From contig NW_026262734.1 in the NCBI RefSeq assembly GCF_021869535.1, positions 114,343,588 to 114,407,587 of the forward strand: a stretch of 64,000 nt of DNA, written 5' to 3'. The translations under genes and the position numbers were made by a program. The stretch comes from Mytilus californianus. Its lineage: Eukaryota > Mollusca > Bivalvia > Mytilida > Mytilidae. The notes under the pieces were generated by a model. The model did no database searches. It saw only the letters and a list, made by a program, of their open reading frames with translations, and was not told the DNA's origin. Positions 23,543 through 37,039 of the stretch are shown in pieces. Each line of letters begins with the position of its first letter. Within the stretch, counting starts at the first letter, position 1.

Positions 23543-24374
23543 GTTCATGGTGATGTGTATTCGAATTCCTTTTCAATTGACAAAGATTGCCAGTTTTCCA
23601 GAAAGTCGGTTGTTCTGTCTGTTTACTCCAGCTTCCTCCACCAACAAAAACTGGTCGCCATGGTATAACCAATATCACTGAACGAAGCTTTATATTCCAA
23701 CAAAATAAATACACGAACAATATCATGGTAAATTTATCACACTCATAGTATAACAGTTGATATCATTACGGGCAGATTTCAAGAAAGAGGTCTCAGTCAA
23801 GGCAATCGAAATATGATAAGATATAGTTAAAGCTGTGAAAATAATATTGCAATAACCAACAATCTGCTAACATCTACGACATTTGTAATGTAGTTGAAAG
23901 TTCTCTCATTGGAAATCATATCACATCTTATATTCATAAAGATAAGACTATGTATTTACTTTAACATCATTTTTCTTTATTAACTTAAGTTGTGTTTCAA
24001 ACCTTATGTACAGTAAGAAAAAAGGGAAAGCGATACTTTCTAAATGTTCATACGTCCGATGCGAATTTCTTGATTTTCCTTGACCAAGAACGCTCAAAGC
24101 CGAATATTTGAAAGCCAAATATTGAACTTGTATTTTCTTGTATTAATTGGACTATTCTCCGTTTGTATTTTCAACAGCTATAATATGTATGTGTCAAACA
24201 AAGTCGCAGTCATAAAATGAATAGAAATGATAACATGTTCAAAGCTAATACGAACATACGTTGGAATATACGAACCTTAATGATATACTGTAGTTATTCA
24301 CTTTTTAAAGTAAAAGTACATCACATATATAATTAATTAAATACTATTAGATATACAAAACTTAGATATGAAGG

Positions 24375-24715
24375 TTACATAGATATAAGAAGATGTGGTA
24401 TGAGTGCCAACGAGACAACTGTCCATCCAAGTCACAATTTATAAAAATAAACCATTATAGGTCAAAGTACGGTCTTCAACACGGAGCCTTGGCTCACACT
24501 GCACAGCAAGCTATAAAGGGCCCCAAAAATTACTAGGGTAAAACCATTCAAACAGGAAAACCAACGGTATAATCTATATAAAAAACGAGAAACGAGAAAC
24601 ACTTATGAACCACATCAACAAACGACAACTACAGAACATCAGATTCCTGACTTAGGACAGGTGCAAACAATTGCAGCGGATTTTAACGTTTTAATGGTAC
24701 CAAACCTTCACCCTT
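24375..24715 (-). repeat. Dispersed repeat family 1, reverse orientation
   Basis: AAGATGTGGTATGAGTGCC, then GTCTTCAACACGGAGCCTTGG, GAAAACCAACGG, and GATTCCTGACTTAGGACAGG at the far end. Good-length copy of the 16790-17146 element on the opposite strand. Confidence 0.8.
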
Positions 24716-25435
24716 ATCTGAAACAATAGTGTAACATCATAACATAGAAAGATACACAATAAAATACCAATTGAAATGGCTCAACTCAATCAAAAGACAT
24801 ATTAACACAAGTGAACATACACTGAACGAATAAATTTGATCTACGATATGATGTAAATACAACATCAATAAAAAAAGGGATGAATAATTAAAGTAACAGT
24901 ATTATACCGCTGTGAAATGTTAAACAATTTTAGAAAAACAACAATAACCTTAAACAAAAATCCGCCATTTACAATAATATCATACACAGGTAAATGAAAA
25001 TAATTTTGTTGTTAGGTATACATTTTAAAAGGAGAAAGGAAATATGTTTACAAAATAAATAATTTTGATGTTCATAGTTTACTTTTATTCGTTTTTACAG
25101 AATCCGGAAACCAAACGTGTCTGCTGTAGGTATAAAAAGACGAAGTGATCATGATTACTAGTTCATGTTTATACAGCCTTTTCTTATTGGAAAACAATCT
25201 GACGATAGAAACCGTTAATGACTGCAGATGTGTTGAATATTGATTAAACCAATTACGTAAAAATAAGAACAGAACCATCCACCAACGTATACCATAACCA
25301 GGCATTAACAAACAAATACATACCTATGTCGAAACAAATTGTTCCATGTAGTATTGTAAATAAACAGTAGTTTGCAAATACCAATAAAGATAACTAAGAT
25401 TTTCGTTGTCAATAAAATCATGCTTTAAGATTATA
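24716..25435. other. No gene seen (intron of the ankyrin gene)
   Basis: AT-rich non-coding DNA. Small open frames on both strands here have no recognisable motifs. Confidence 0.5.
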
Positions 25436-25439
25436 AGAT

Positions 25440-25860
25440 ACAAAGAATGTACTAACCTAAATATCGAACTCCACGGTAAAATCAAAAAGGTGAAGTCCGT
25501 AAAAACTGACAAAAACCAAATTCTCGACTTTATTAACAAATGGAAAGACCTGACAGCAACTGACATATTCTTGACTTGGTATAGGCATTTTCCGAAGAAA
25601 ACAATGGCGTTAATGTGGTTTTATAGCTCGCTTAACCTCCCACTTGTATGACAATTGTATATAGTTTCATTATATTGACAATATTGCGTAAGCAATCCAA
25701 ACAGGCAAACTTGGTTAACGTGACAATAATTGGGATCCAGCAGCACATATTGCATACATACATCATATATATATACAAAATAACTATTTTTTTTTAAATC
25801 CAGACAAACAAACAGATACATCTAGCAGAGACGTCAACAAACAACAACCGTTTCTATACG
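25440..25860. repeat. Dispersed repeat family 3
   Basis: Contains CGAACTCCACGGTAAAATC, ACATATTCTTGACTTGGTATAG, TATATTGACAAT and GACAATAATTGGGATCCAGCA. A diverged copy in the same orientation lies at 43850-44225. I recall this as another common mussel interspersed repeat. Confidence 0.7.
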
Positions 25861-26028
25861 ATAGTTTATATAATGTAGTACATTATACTCAAACATAAAA
25901 CAACGCGGCATATACACACGTTCCCGATACAGTATGGTTTAAGTAAAATAGAAATACAAGGGTAAACACAATGAAATTACGCTATACAAATGTCATGCGT
26001 CCGAGTCACCCCTCTAGATCCAGCACAA

Positions 26029-26570
26029 TCAGGAAAGCCACCAAGCCAAAAACACCGTATCAACATATACATAGTCACGACATGAGTCATACGACCATAA
26101 GGGACATAATAGTAAGAATACAAATAAACAGAAAACTGCAAAAGTATTGACATGATACACAACGTCAACACCTGAAATCAATAACTCAAGACCATCCTGT
26201 ATTATTTGTGAGGTTGACACTGAATATTTGTCTTTAAGATCGTGGTACGTTTCGTGGAACTTTTTGAGACCATGGCTCATAAATGTTTCGCTAAGACACC
26301 ATTGACGTTTTACAACGCCTGAATAGCAGCTGAAAACTCTCGAAAATCGTATTAGTTGAGAAATGCATACGCAAAACGCGGGTAAATCTGATATATTTGC
26401 TGAAATGCATGCTTCGATGATGGAAATATATGATTTCAAAATCGAAATCATCTTGTATGTCATTGACTCTGGTACTGAGATGACCTGCGTAGTCACATTC
26501 GAGGTATATGTCAAAATATGAGGTACAGGAAGCTGTGTCTGTGGTTTTTGAAATCTCTAATTGCGAACTA
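26029..26570 (-). pseudogene. RT-element 3' fragment (Penelope-like-type RT C-terminus), copy B
   Basis: Copy-B version of the fragment at 68-540, with the same frame break upstream of the YISQL-like motif (here VCISQLIRFSR, closer to the family form than copy A's SQLIQFSR). The open stretch is 161 residues because a stop present in A is absent here. Shared lesions indicate that the fragment was dead before the segment duplicated. Confidence 0.6.
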
Positions 26571-27419
26571 TATATTAATGTGATCCAATTAGAAACAAAT
26601 TTGAATTGTTAATTAAGAGAACATCATCAATATACATGTATATGAAATTAGAAAATGTAGCGTGTCTGATTTACTTGATTTTTACAAGTGTCTGAAGAAA
26701 CTACGACTCATATGAAATTTACAAAAAGTTAAGAAGAGGAGACGCCCAGTATGTTCCCATAAGAATGCCGAAAACCTCCTGGGAAATCTTAGCATTTACT
26801 CCACATTCAAATTAATTACAAGTATCATGTGGTTAGATCCGTCTTCACTGCTGTTGGTCTATCAAACGGACCATTCCTTGGTAGAATATGACAAATTGAT
26901 TTGTTGACTGTATTTTGCTTTACTCAACCTCAGCACAAAAAGACTATATCGTGTCTAGAGCTATTTCAAATATGTTTGCGGAGGTAGTTTTAAAAGTTAG
27001 GCATATGGCCCTTCATATACTATAACTCAAGTGTAAAGCAAAATTAAGTGTTTACAAATAAAAATTCAACACTAAGATAAAGTGATAAAAGTTGTAATCT
27101 TTTTAAACTGAAACAACATATTTGTAATATATGTAATACATTTTATATTCTTTAAAAAATGAACCATTTATTATGTATGTTGGCGTCGGTTTTGTTGCAG
27201 TGTTCCTGTTGTTCCGTTGTTTTCATCTAATAGTAGATGTGTTTCTCTCGGTTTTAGTTTGTAACACGGATTTGTTTTCACTTAATCGATTTATAGATAT
27301 AGGAATATGTGGTATGAGTGCCAGTGAGACAACTCTCCATCCATTAAACAGTATACTACTGTTGCCTTTATTTTGCATTCAAAGCAAGATTTAACTTCAT
27401 TTTTTTAGAAGATACTCGT

Positions 27420-28010
27420 GTGTTATTCTGACGCTTATAATAGTCACGAGTTGATCAGTTCTCAGCTCAACTTGTTGACAAAAATCAGAGGAAAAGTTGC
27501 ATTGTAACAAACCTTGTGAACTTGATTTTGTGTACTTGTTTAGTTTTTTTCTAAATTTTCCGACTTTCCGAAAGTGCACTTGTTAACCTCGTGTGAACAA
27601 GTGTACTTTGACAAAGTGAACAAAAAGTAAACACTCGCCTTGTGTACATTGTCTTTGTTCACTTGTAACATACAACTAGTCTGATAGTTGCATTGCAACA
27701 AACCTTGTATATTTCATTTTGTTTACAAGTGGAGTTATATTCTAAACTTTCCGACTTACCGAAAGAACACTTGTTAACTTCTTCTGAACTTTATATTAAC
27801 AAAATTAAAGTGAACAAAATGTATATTCTCATCTTGTGGTGTTGTTTTTGTTCACTTTCCTTGCTAATAATGTTTACTTGTCGAGTTGTTTCTCATCTCT
27901 CTCATTTACTGAAAATATACTTGTGTTGTTTGTATCTAATTAAGTGTACTTTTCACAAATAAACTTGATATGAAAATATTGCAAGTTATCTTGTTGAAAG
28001 TCAACTTGGT
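27420..28010. repeat. Repeat rich in TTGTTCACTT/AAGTGAACAA, copy B
   Basis: Longer form of the element at 1430-1935. It includes a block at about 27560-27655 with AAGTGCACTTGTTAACC that copy A has lost but the inverted copy at 42.4-42.6 kb keeps. Confidence 0.75.
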
Positions 28011-28971
28011 CTGAAATCTGTCGGCAGGGCTTAATAATTTAACCACGTGGTCTCAGTGTATATTTTGCTTACAACTCTATCCTGTCTGGAAGCATGGCAA
28101 AGAATTATATATTAAAGGTAAATATTCAAATGTCTGTATTATCACACCTTAGTTAGGAAATGCATGAGTGTTATATCCCTAATCTGTCACTTGTGCATTC
28201 AATTTTGAAATCAGAGCAATTGCTGAACGATTTGAGATAGAAATCATACTCGATGTGCTCGTCGACGAAAAATATGGCCACCATTGCTAAGACACATTTT
28301 AGCTATAGTCACATACATTTATCGCTTACCTATTCATGAAAAAATTACCTCGTTAAATAAAAATTATTATACAGCCGCTTAGCAAGCAAGGCGGAATATG
28401 GGTCATTTTCAAAATCCGTCCTTATTCTTGTCCGGCTAACCTTTGAGAAAAATACGGCTGTATCATTATTTGAATTTTGGTGTCCATGCAACGTAGATTT
28501 GTAGGTTCTACTACTTGCAGAAGAAAAATAAGGAATAGGTATCAGGATTTTCTTGGAACTCAAACTCACAGCTCTAAAATGACCGTAAATTGCATGTACC
28601 AAAAATACCAATTTATCGTTATAAAATAGACATCTTTATAATTATTACAAAACTAATACAATTTTCTGTTTAATGATATAAAATACAATGTAGAATGATA
28701 TCATAAAGGCATTACATAGTAGTTGCAATGGTTTCATATTTATTTTATTTGTTTATAGTGTCCTTGATATATTTTGTCAACTACATGTGAAATGAGCACG
28801 TTTTTGCTTGCCAAATATTACTTTTGACACCCCTTTTCAACTAGAAAGTGCATCAGCATTAACTTAACTTACATATCATAATAATAATGGAAGCATAAAA
28901 AGATAACTCTGTAAATGTATCAACAATTATTGACATTTACGTAAGTAGAGGTAGCCCCGTTTTTTTTTTTT

Positions 28972-29535
28972 TAATTAAGAATAAAGAATGGAAACGGAGA
29001 ATGTATCAAAGAGACAACAATTCGACCAAATGTACAAAACAACCCAAGGCCATCAATAAGCCCTCAACACAGCTAGAAATCCCTCACCCAGAGGCGGGCT
29101 TGAGAAGGTCCCGAAACACTAGTGACGTATACTAGATCGGGAAAATGAACGCCACTCTACACTACGAAGCATAGAGATGAACCAAAATAAAAAAAAACAT
29201 GCAATTCTAACAAAGTCTAGAGGTTCCTGACTTAGGACAGGCGCAAAAATGCTGTAGGGTTAAACATGTTTTGGGAGATCTCACTTGGTAAAAGAGAGGA
29301 GAAAGATACCAAAGTGACTATCAAACTCAAATGTGGGAACAAACTGACAAAGCCATGGCAAGAAATGAAAAAAAGACAAACACCAACACACAACACAAAC
29401 TATAAAAATAAAAACTGAGCAACACGAACCCCACAAAAAACCGGGGTAATCTCATGTGCTTCGAAATGGTAAGCAGATCCTGCTCCACATGTGGCAACCG
29501 TCGTATTGCTCAACATACGTATAAATTCGGTTAAT
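28972..29535 (-). repeat. Dispersed repeat family 2 plus RT-element 3' UTR, copy B
   Basis: Copy-B equivalent of 2878-3440, with the same junction between the family-2 core and the RT-element 3' UTR. The composite structure therefore predates the segmental duplication. Copy B keeps extra bases (GAACGCCACTCTA) near 29150 that A lacks. Confidence 0.7.
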
Positions 29536-31031
29536 ACAAGTCTCATATGGTGCTGTCATTTTAAAGAAAAGAGTAGTTATACTTTCATAAATATATTAAG
29601 TGTAACGGCCAACTACAACTGTATTATGTTGTGGACATTTTTGTTGTGTGGTTGACAATATCGTTATGTAGGTGACAAAAAGCAAATGTCAAAATCGGTC
29701 GTTGAACACTGTAATAATCGAAGTAATTAGAAAACAAAAATTATCTTATGATATTTAAGAAAGAGTCATCATTTATTAGTCCTTAACATTTAGATATCAA
29801 CATAATATTACTACCGTAATTTCTAATATCTCAATTTGCATTAAAAATAATCTTCCCAGTTTCATTAAGATTGCATATTTTAGATTTTGTTCATATAAAT
29901 AAGAGTTCATTAATAATATTAACATCGAATTAAATTGATAAAATATTTTCTCAATTTCTATCTCAAATATTGACAGATTTTGAAAATGACCCATATAGTG
30001 TCTCTGATGTCCGTACGTCCGTCTGTTGACCTCCTTTCTGTATCCATATTTTTTAGCCATACATTGAATTTACTAGTAAAAGAAGTCGACCTGCGTGATT
30101 TTTGAAGATTCGTGTAGCATAACATTGACTAAATCCTATTTTAGCAAGTGGTACCAATATTGTAATTATCAATCTTCAAATATCGCTTTTCGGGATTTCT
30201 ATGTAACTTTTACAGACACTTACCCATATTTGGAATACAGATACATGTACTTCATATTTTTGATTTTTTTAAACAAAACAAAACATATTTTTGGGGGTCT
30301 TCTGTAGCATAATATGGAGCTTCATCATTTGAGCTGTGCATCAATAGTGATCTGAATTCACTGGATTTCTAGATTACATATTGTATCAGCACTATATTGA
30401 AAACAACTGTAACATTCATACAATACTCGGGTATAACTACCATGATTTTTTTGAGAAAAAAAAATCCAGTTACCGAAAAGGTGATGTACCGCTGGCGGAT
30501 AGCTTGCAAACCTGCCCGCTCGATATCACATTGTACATAACTTTCTCAAAATATATCCTACAGTTCAGCCATTTCGCCCGTTTAACAGGGGTAGAATTAA
30601 CCTAAGTCGTATAGGGTCAATGTACCTTGTTTTCATACTGATACTGAGTGCAAGTAACGCAGAAAAGTATCAAATCACATCACGAGGTTTCCCGCGTTTC
30701 TCAAGGGAAGCAAACTCCAATATGCACACGTAATCAAAAGAAATCATGTATTAGTTCCTATTTTAAACTTTATATAAAAATTGCAGTATGTGTAAGGTTT
30801 GTTGTTTGTACTTTGTCTATTTAAGGACTCTTTTATTGTAGAATCCCATATTCACATATCTCTTAAAACGTTTTCTCATAAAAGACACTACACAAGAAAC
30901 GATAATGAACAAGAAAATTTGTCTATAGTACACTGATACCCTATTCCTTGACCACAATTTATATATCTTTATACTTTGTGGACTTTCTGTAATAATATAT
31001 TTATACTTATTTTCAGGTTGTCGTAACAGTA

Positions 31032-32341
31032 TTGATTGTCCTACACGGCGTTATTGCGTATCCTTATACAGGCGATGATACATCAACCGAAAATTTAGTT
31101 AAATATTATTTCTGTTGTTTATATACAAGAGAGATTTGTGGGTTTCTCATGCTGTGTCATGGTATTTTTGTAAGTGTGTCAACAATAGAACGAATCAAAA
31201 GAATATTAGGACTACGTAGACGCCAAAACCACAGTCCTACATTTCTTGTTCAGGAGAAGATATTAGAGCTCCGTTCGGAAGGTTATGCAAATCTTGGTTA
31301 TAGATCCATGTGGAGATTACTTAACTCGCAGTACAATTTAACTGTCCCACAAGAAACTGTCAGACCTTGTTTACGTTCTATTGACAGTGTAGGTGAAGAA
31401 TCCAGAAGAAGGCATCGATTACACAGAAGAAGTTATTTCAACAGTGGACCAAACTATCCGATACACATCGATAGCTACGATAAGTTGAAGTCATGTGGTA
31501 TAGCGATTCATTGAGCTATTGACGAATATTCAAGACGAATCTTATGGTTAAAGGCAGGGCCATCAAATAACAATCCTAGATACATAGCCAAGTTTTATTT
31601 AAATTTTGTGAAGGAATCCAGAAGAATACCTTGTGTCGTACGAGCGGATGCTGGTACTGAGAATGTCATAGTTAGAGACCTACAAATAGCTTTACGTTTT
31701 GATCATGGTGATGCAATGTCTGGATTACGAAGTTTCTCAACTGGAAGGTCTACTGGAAATTAACGTATTGAAAGGTCATGGAGAAATCTTTCGGAAAGTC
31801 TTTCTGGAGGAATAAATTCGCGTACGTGCGTGATGCTTACATTTTTTGTACCGCCGAACCATTTCATATCGAGTGTATCAGATACTGTTTCCTTCCACTG
31901 ATATGTAGGCAGCTTCAAGAATTCATGGAAACTTGGAATGAACATCGAGTAAAAAGACAGCGTCAATTTCAAGCTCACACATGCATCCCTAACGTACTTC
32001 ACTTTCAGCCTCAAATGTTTGTTACATTTGACTATTCATTTCCCTTACAATGTAGCGTAGAAACATTGGACGAATTGGCTGTTGAATATTCAGAGGAATG
32101 GCCCATAAGAGGATGTTCCGAAAATTTGTTAGAATTGATTCGATACTTTACAGGCGAAGAATCAACACTATCCCTTATCCCACAGGACATGCACGAATCT
32201 TTTCAAAATTTCTGTGTATTGATATATATAAGTGATTCTATTACAAGTCGCATTCTCCAAATGATATGCATTTGTAACACGGTAGCAACATTGCATATCC
32301 CCGCGCCACAGTTGTTTCGAACAAATTATAAAATGAAATGA
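31032..32341 (+). pseudogene. Dead DDE-integrase transposon gene, copy B
   Basis: Second copy of the integrase remnant, better preserved than copy A. It keeps the 8 bp at 31558-31565, so the frame continues through NNNPRYIAKFYLNFVKES and ADAGTEN. It still has the TGA at 31512-31514 after IAIH and the TAA at 31761-31763 before RIERSW. All three DDE positions are visible. Residue changes versus A are few (for example EYPYTG to AYPYTG near the N-terminus). The shared stops show that the element was inactive before the segment duplicated. Terminal inverted repeats and target-site duplications were not found. Confidence 0.85.
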
Positions 32342-32736
32342 TTTAAAGGAAATGACATCAAAATTAAAAAAAAATCAGTTTAATTTTGGAAATATAATCA
32401 TTTGCTATATACAGCTGATGTTGTTATATTGTTAACAAACTTGTTATATTTCTAAGGTATACTTTTCCAACAAATAAGGGTTTTAAAAATCTTTTTCCAA
32501 AGTTGGAATTCCATCTTTTAATATTGAATGATTACCTTAACTTTTGTGACATAATCCTTTTTCTTCTTCCAAGTAAGAAACCGAATTCATATTTAATGTG
32601 TATGGTCCCGCGAAAACTTTGCGTAGTGCTGGGCAACAAAGCAAGTCTTCTTAAAGTTATTTACATTTAAATCATTCACCAATTTACAATTGAAATTATA
32701 TACAGGCTGTGCTGTTTACTTCCTTTCAGAGCCTGC

Positions 32737-33756
32737 TTACAGAGCAGCTCTGAATCCCTCTTTCGTGTCAGCCGAGGTTGTTTTAGATGGAAGTTGATTC
32801 CAATCCCTGATGGTCTTTGGGAAGAATGACTGTCCATAGGTGTCAGTTTTTGTTTTTTTTCTTGGTAAAAGCGGCCTATACCTCTGGTCCTGCTGTCGTT
32901 GGGGAATAGATATTGTTGTCTGTCTATATCGGTTAGGCCATGATGATTTTAAATAGCATACATTGTCTGTTGGCTTTCCTACGTTCTTCCAGGCTTTCCC
33001 TCTGTAGTTGTTTAACCATGTGTGTTACACAGCCATGTGTTCGGTCTGAGTAGTTGTTATGAGCAAATCTTGCTGCTCTTTTTTGAACTTGTTCTAATGA
33101 TTTGATCTTTTTTTGGCTTGATGGGTCCCAAACTGTGCAGGCATATTCCACTGAAGGTCTTTCCATGGCTGTATATGCTGCTGCTTTTACTGGTTTAGTG
33201 CAGTCTTTCAGATTTCTTCGAATAAATCCCAATGTTGTATTTTCTTTGCCTACAATGTTATCTATGTGTCTATCCCAGGATAGGTTGTTGCTGATAGTTA
33301 CGGCTAAGTATTTGTTGGCATCAACGTTGCCTTGTGTATGTCCGTGAAGCTTGTATGATGTATCTATTGCTTCTTTGTTCTTCTGTGTTATTCTGATAAC
33401 TGTGCATTTTTTTTGCGTTAAAGCTCATTTGCCAATGTCTGCCATTTATTCTCCCATTCTTCTAATGATGTTAAGTCTTATTGCAAAAGGTCACTGTCTG
33501 CCTGGTTATTGATTGTTCTAAAGAGTAGGCTAACGTCTGCAAATAGTTTTGTTTTAGATGACGTTGATGTTTCTGGCATGTCATTTATGTAGGTCAAAAA
33601 CAATAGAGGTCCAAGAACTGTGCCTTGGGGAACGCCTGATAGTACCGAGACTTGAGAGGAGACAGCTCTTTCTAATATTACGCTCTGCATTCTGTTTTCA
33701 AGGTTGATAATATGAATGGTTTCCACTCTATAAAAAGTCTGAGAGTCTTTCAGCAA
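32737..33756 (-). pseudogene. LINE (non-LTR) RT 3' half, copy B
   Basis: Copy-B equivalent of 6560-7577. It contains [18 protein letters not shown] in place of FADD, RPSVEYACTVWDP and a readable C-terminus with QSFFPKTIRDWNQLP ending at the TAA at 32737-32739. It lacks the extra stop seen in A (reads DCTKPVKAAA), but has its own changes near the catalytic loop (RTINNQ) and near 32940. The frameshift between WENKW and SFNAKSC and the lost catalytic Asp are shared, so the fragment was dead before duplication. Confidence 0.8.
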
Positions 33757-33861
33757 AATTTAACAGAGTTAGAAGTATTTTTTTAATCCAATTTTGCTAT
33801 TTAACAGCAATTGTTTTACTACTGTCTGAACGTATGGATCATTGATTATTTTCCCAAATCA

Positions 33862-34100
33862 ATAATAGAATAGAAAATGGAAACGGGGTCAACAACTCGA
33901 TCAAAGAGCAGAAAACATCCCAAGGCCGACAATGGTCTTCAATGCAACGAGAAATCCCGCAACCAGAGGCGGGCTTGAGCTTGCCCCTCAAAAATAATGT
34001 ATATTAAAAATGTAGTTCAGCAAAATGGACGCCACTATACGCTTTGAAGCATAGAAATGAACCAAAATTCAAAAAAGAACAAGACTACCAAGGTTATTAA
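33862..34100 (-). repeat. Dispersed repeat family 2 fragment, copy B
   Basis: Equivalent of 7680-7930 in the second large duplicate. Confidence 0.65.
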
Positions 34101-34989
34101 TAAGTTACTTTTCCAGAATATTTTGTTAGTCCCTAGGATTAATTTTAAAATGCTGAAACTTTCTAGGCAAATGTTAAAGTGCTATTGTAATGCACCATTT
34201 TTATGTTTCTATCGCTTAATGTGTAAGAGAAGTTCTAGGACAAAATATTTAGGATCTTGTACTCTCTTGTTGCTATGCCCCGAAATTTCAAAAAAAAAAA
34301 AAGATGATGCCACTGACTTTTGAATTTTGCATATGTTATTTATATACCATGTTTTTCAAAGTTGTTTGATTTTCAGCATTGTAGTCTGAATAGATTTAAA
34401 GATTTCACTATTTACTTGACATCGCGAAATCCATTTTTCTGCTCATAGATATGGCCAAAAGGCAAATTCGAATTTCGTGATTTATTGGTATAACTAACGT
34501 TACCGACAAATAAAAAGAAATGATTGCATGCAATCACTCAGACAAAGCCGTGAATCTTTAAAAAATGTATATCGTCAAGACTTTTTACGTGTAATTTACT
34601 TTCAATTGGTGTTAGGTACATCCTTCTACTCTGAAATCAGAGGTGTGCTTTTGGAAGGCAGGATATTGAAGGCTTGGATAGTAAATTGAAAATCTTAAAG
34701 ATCGCCATAAGAATCTATCTATGGTTAATTCTGTATAGTTGGTCGACCAGGCTGAAGGAATGAAAAACTATGACGGAAGCAGATTTTTCGGAGTCTTGAA
34801 CATGTGCTTTAAAGTTTTATAATGTTCAGAGAGCGCGGAACTCCTTTTTCACAAGTCATTTGAAAAGCAGACCCAATTCTCCAATGACGTGGATGCCGTA
34901 TTTATGCACTCTGAACAACCAAACTGCCGCTTTTTAATGGTTTTCGTGTCGTGTCTGAGAAGTCCGGGTTGTGACCATATTTCTATACA

Positions 34990-36180
34990 AGCGATAAATC
35001 ATTGATAAATATTATAAACAGTAAAGGTTCTAATATGGAACCTTGTGGTACTGCTGATTGAACCTCTCGGAAATAAGATTCAATATCATTGATCATTATC
35101 TTCTGAAATCTTCATGATAAATCCAATCAATAGCATGATCATCACAATGATACATTTTTTAATTTGCTGAATAAAATATTATGATTAACAATATGAAATG
35201 CTTTGCTAAAGTCTAGAAAAAAAGTACACATGTCAAAATCCCTTTATCCATTCCACTTAGCCATTCATCAATTAATTTAAGTAGTGAGGTGTTACATGAA
35301 TGTCCAGAACTAAAGCCCAATTACTGCCTTAAAAGAAGTTTTAATTTGACGAAATATGCATATGGTTGCTTAAATTTTAGAAATGGTCGGGAGTATAGAT
35401 ATATAGACTCTTACTTTGATACCAATGGATTATCGGATTTATCCAATCGAGATAGTTAAATTATTAATTTTTAAGTCCGAGCCTTATTATTTATAATTTA
35501 ACTATCGAGATTGTATAAATCCGATAATCCACGAGTAAGAATATGTTTCTCTAATGATTAAAAAATAAATTTTACTTTTTTGCTAAACTAAAATCCCCTT
35601 CGAGTCTTCGAGTGCCTTTCACTTTCAACAAAGTTGTCAATTTCATTAACACCTGTTAGCATATTTTGATTTATCCAGTGAGCTGATAAAGGTTATGACC
35701 CTTAAACTTATCCAATCATCTTCTGAGATCACTCGCAACCACACGTTGATTAATTTGTTTTTATACAATTAATTCGGAAAGGGATACATTTCCATAGAAT
35801 TAGAGAAATTGGTCTATAATTGTTCGCATCAGTAGCGTCGCCACCCTTGTGAAGTGATATAACCCTAGCTTCCTTCAGCTCATCAGGAAAAATACATGTA
35901 CAGTGCACGCGACTCGGGTATAATTGGCGAGGATAGTTTTAGGATACGAGGTCCAACTTCATCAAGCCCTGTTGACTTACTGACTTACGTCTAGTTTAAT
36001 AAGTTTATTGTATACTTCAGATATTGAAACAGAATAGAGGGAAAATGATTCATTTCCATTTATCCTACTCTTTACACACGATGCTAAACAATCTGTAGAG
36101 AAAGTGGTTTTGGGTTTAGGCACACATTTATGACCGACAGAACTAAAGTTATCATTAAGATGTTGAAAAATATCTGTCAA
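34990..36180 (-). pseudogene. Second LINE RT remnant, copy B
   Basis: Better preserved copy of 8810-9800. VPQGSILEPLLFIIFINDL is open near 35000-35060 (two stops in A at the LE position), and DFSKAFHIVNHNIL is readable near 35180-35220. Upstream, 35977-36180 is open (HLNDNFSSVGHKCV...), which fits the linker between endonuclease and RT in LINE ORF2. The catalytic Asp in the KAFD motif is His in both copies. A foldback element lies at 35426-35532. Confidence 0.7.
35426..35532. repeat. Foldback (long inverted repeat) element, copy B
   Basis: Same element as 9247-9354. One arm change (GATTGTATAAA for GATTGGATAAA) weakens the pairing slightly. Confidence 0.7.
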
Positions 36181-37039
36181 ATTTGTTATATAATCAAATT
36201 ATTATTATTATAAGGTTTTGATGACAGAAAAATAGAGACAATTACAATTTCATTCTAAATTCTAAAACTATGCATCTAACTTCTTCTGCAAGTGTTTCTG
36301 CATCTGGAAAATTTGAGACAATAACACTTTTTCACGTTTTATCCAAACTACTTGCTGTTTTTAGAACAAGAAAAAAGAAAAAAAAATTATTGCTTTTATT
36401 TAAATCAGACACCCTTCCGATATGAGAGGGTTACATACATCTAATACAAAGACAGAACATAATTTGGAAGCCATGTTGCATGTATTTTTCCCTTATCTTC
36501 AAACTTCAAGAAATTAGCACGGACAACCAATACAATACCGGTTTGTAAATATTAGATACACCACGAAGCCGTTAGCCCAAGTTGGTGTATCTAATTTACA
36601 CCCCAAATATTATGATCAATGTAAATGATAGATTTTTAATTCATGAGAAGGGGGGGTCTATAGTGACATAAAAAATACAATACATTATTGAAAACATAAC
36701 TTCCCGGCCAAGTCGCAAAGATGTCGTGTGATGAAAATAAGTTTCTAATGTTTACATGATAGCGTATTGTCTACCCAATGATTACTTGGTTTATGGAAAA
36801 CAATTATTTGTGTTATTGGGAGAAAACTCTAGCATAGAAGAATACCACATGTATTGCTGATTAAAGATGCTTTGTTATAAGGTCTTATCATAATGAAAGG
36901 ATACCATTTTTTTAACTGCTGTGTCGAATAATGATATAAAGATAAGAAGATGCGGTCTTCAACGTGGCGCATTGACTCACACCGCAACGTAAGCTATAAA
37001 TGTCCCTAAATGACTAGTGTAAAAGAGGGGCGACAGATA

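Larger units (their letters stand above)
22289..23777. repeat. 1.49-kb tandem duplication, second copy
   Basis: Offset 1490-1492 bp from the first copy. Contains exon 22957-23058 and MITE 23270-23542. The junction at 22287-22290 joins GGGCAGATT to CCAACATTTCG. Confidence 0.92.

Noticed and set aside
21752-23726. Pairs of open frames on both strands around 22.0 and 23.5 kb
   Set aside because: They lie in the MITE and its flanks and repeat only because of the 1.49-kb tandem duplication.
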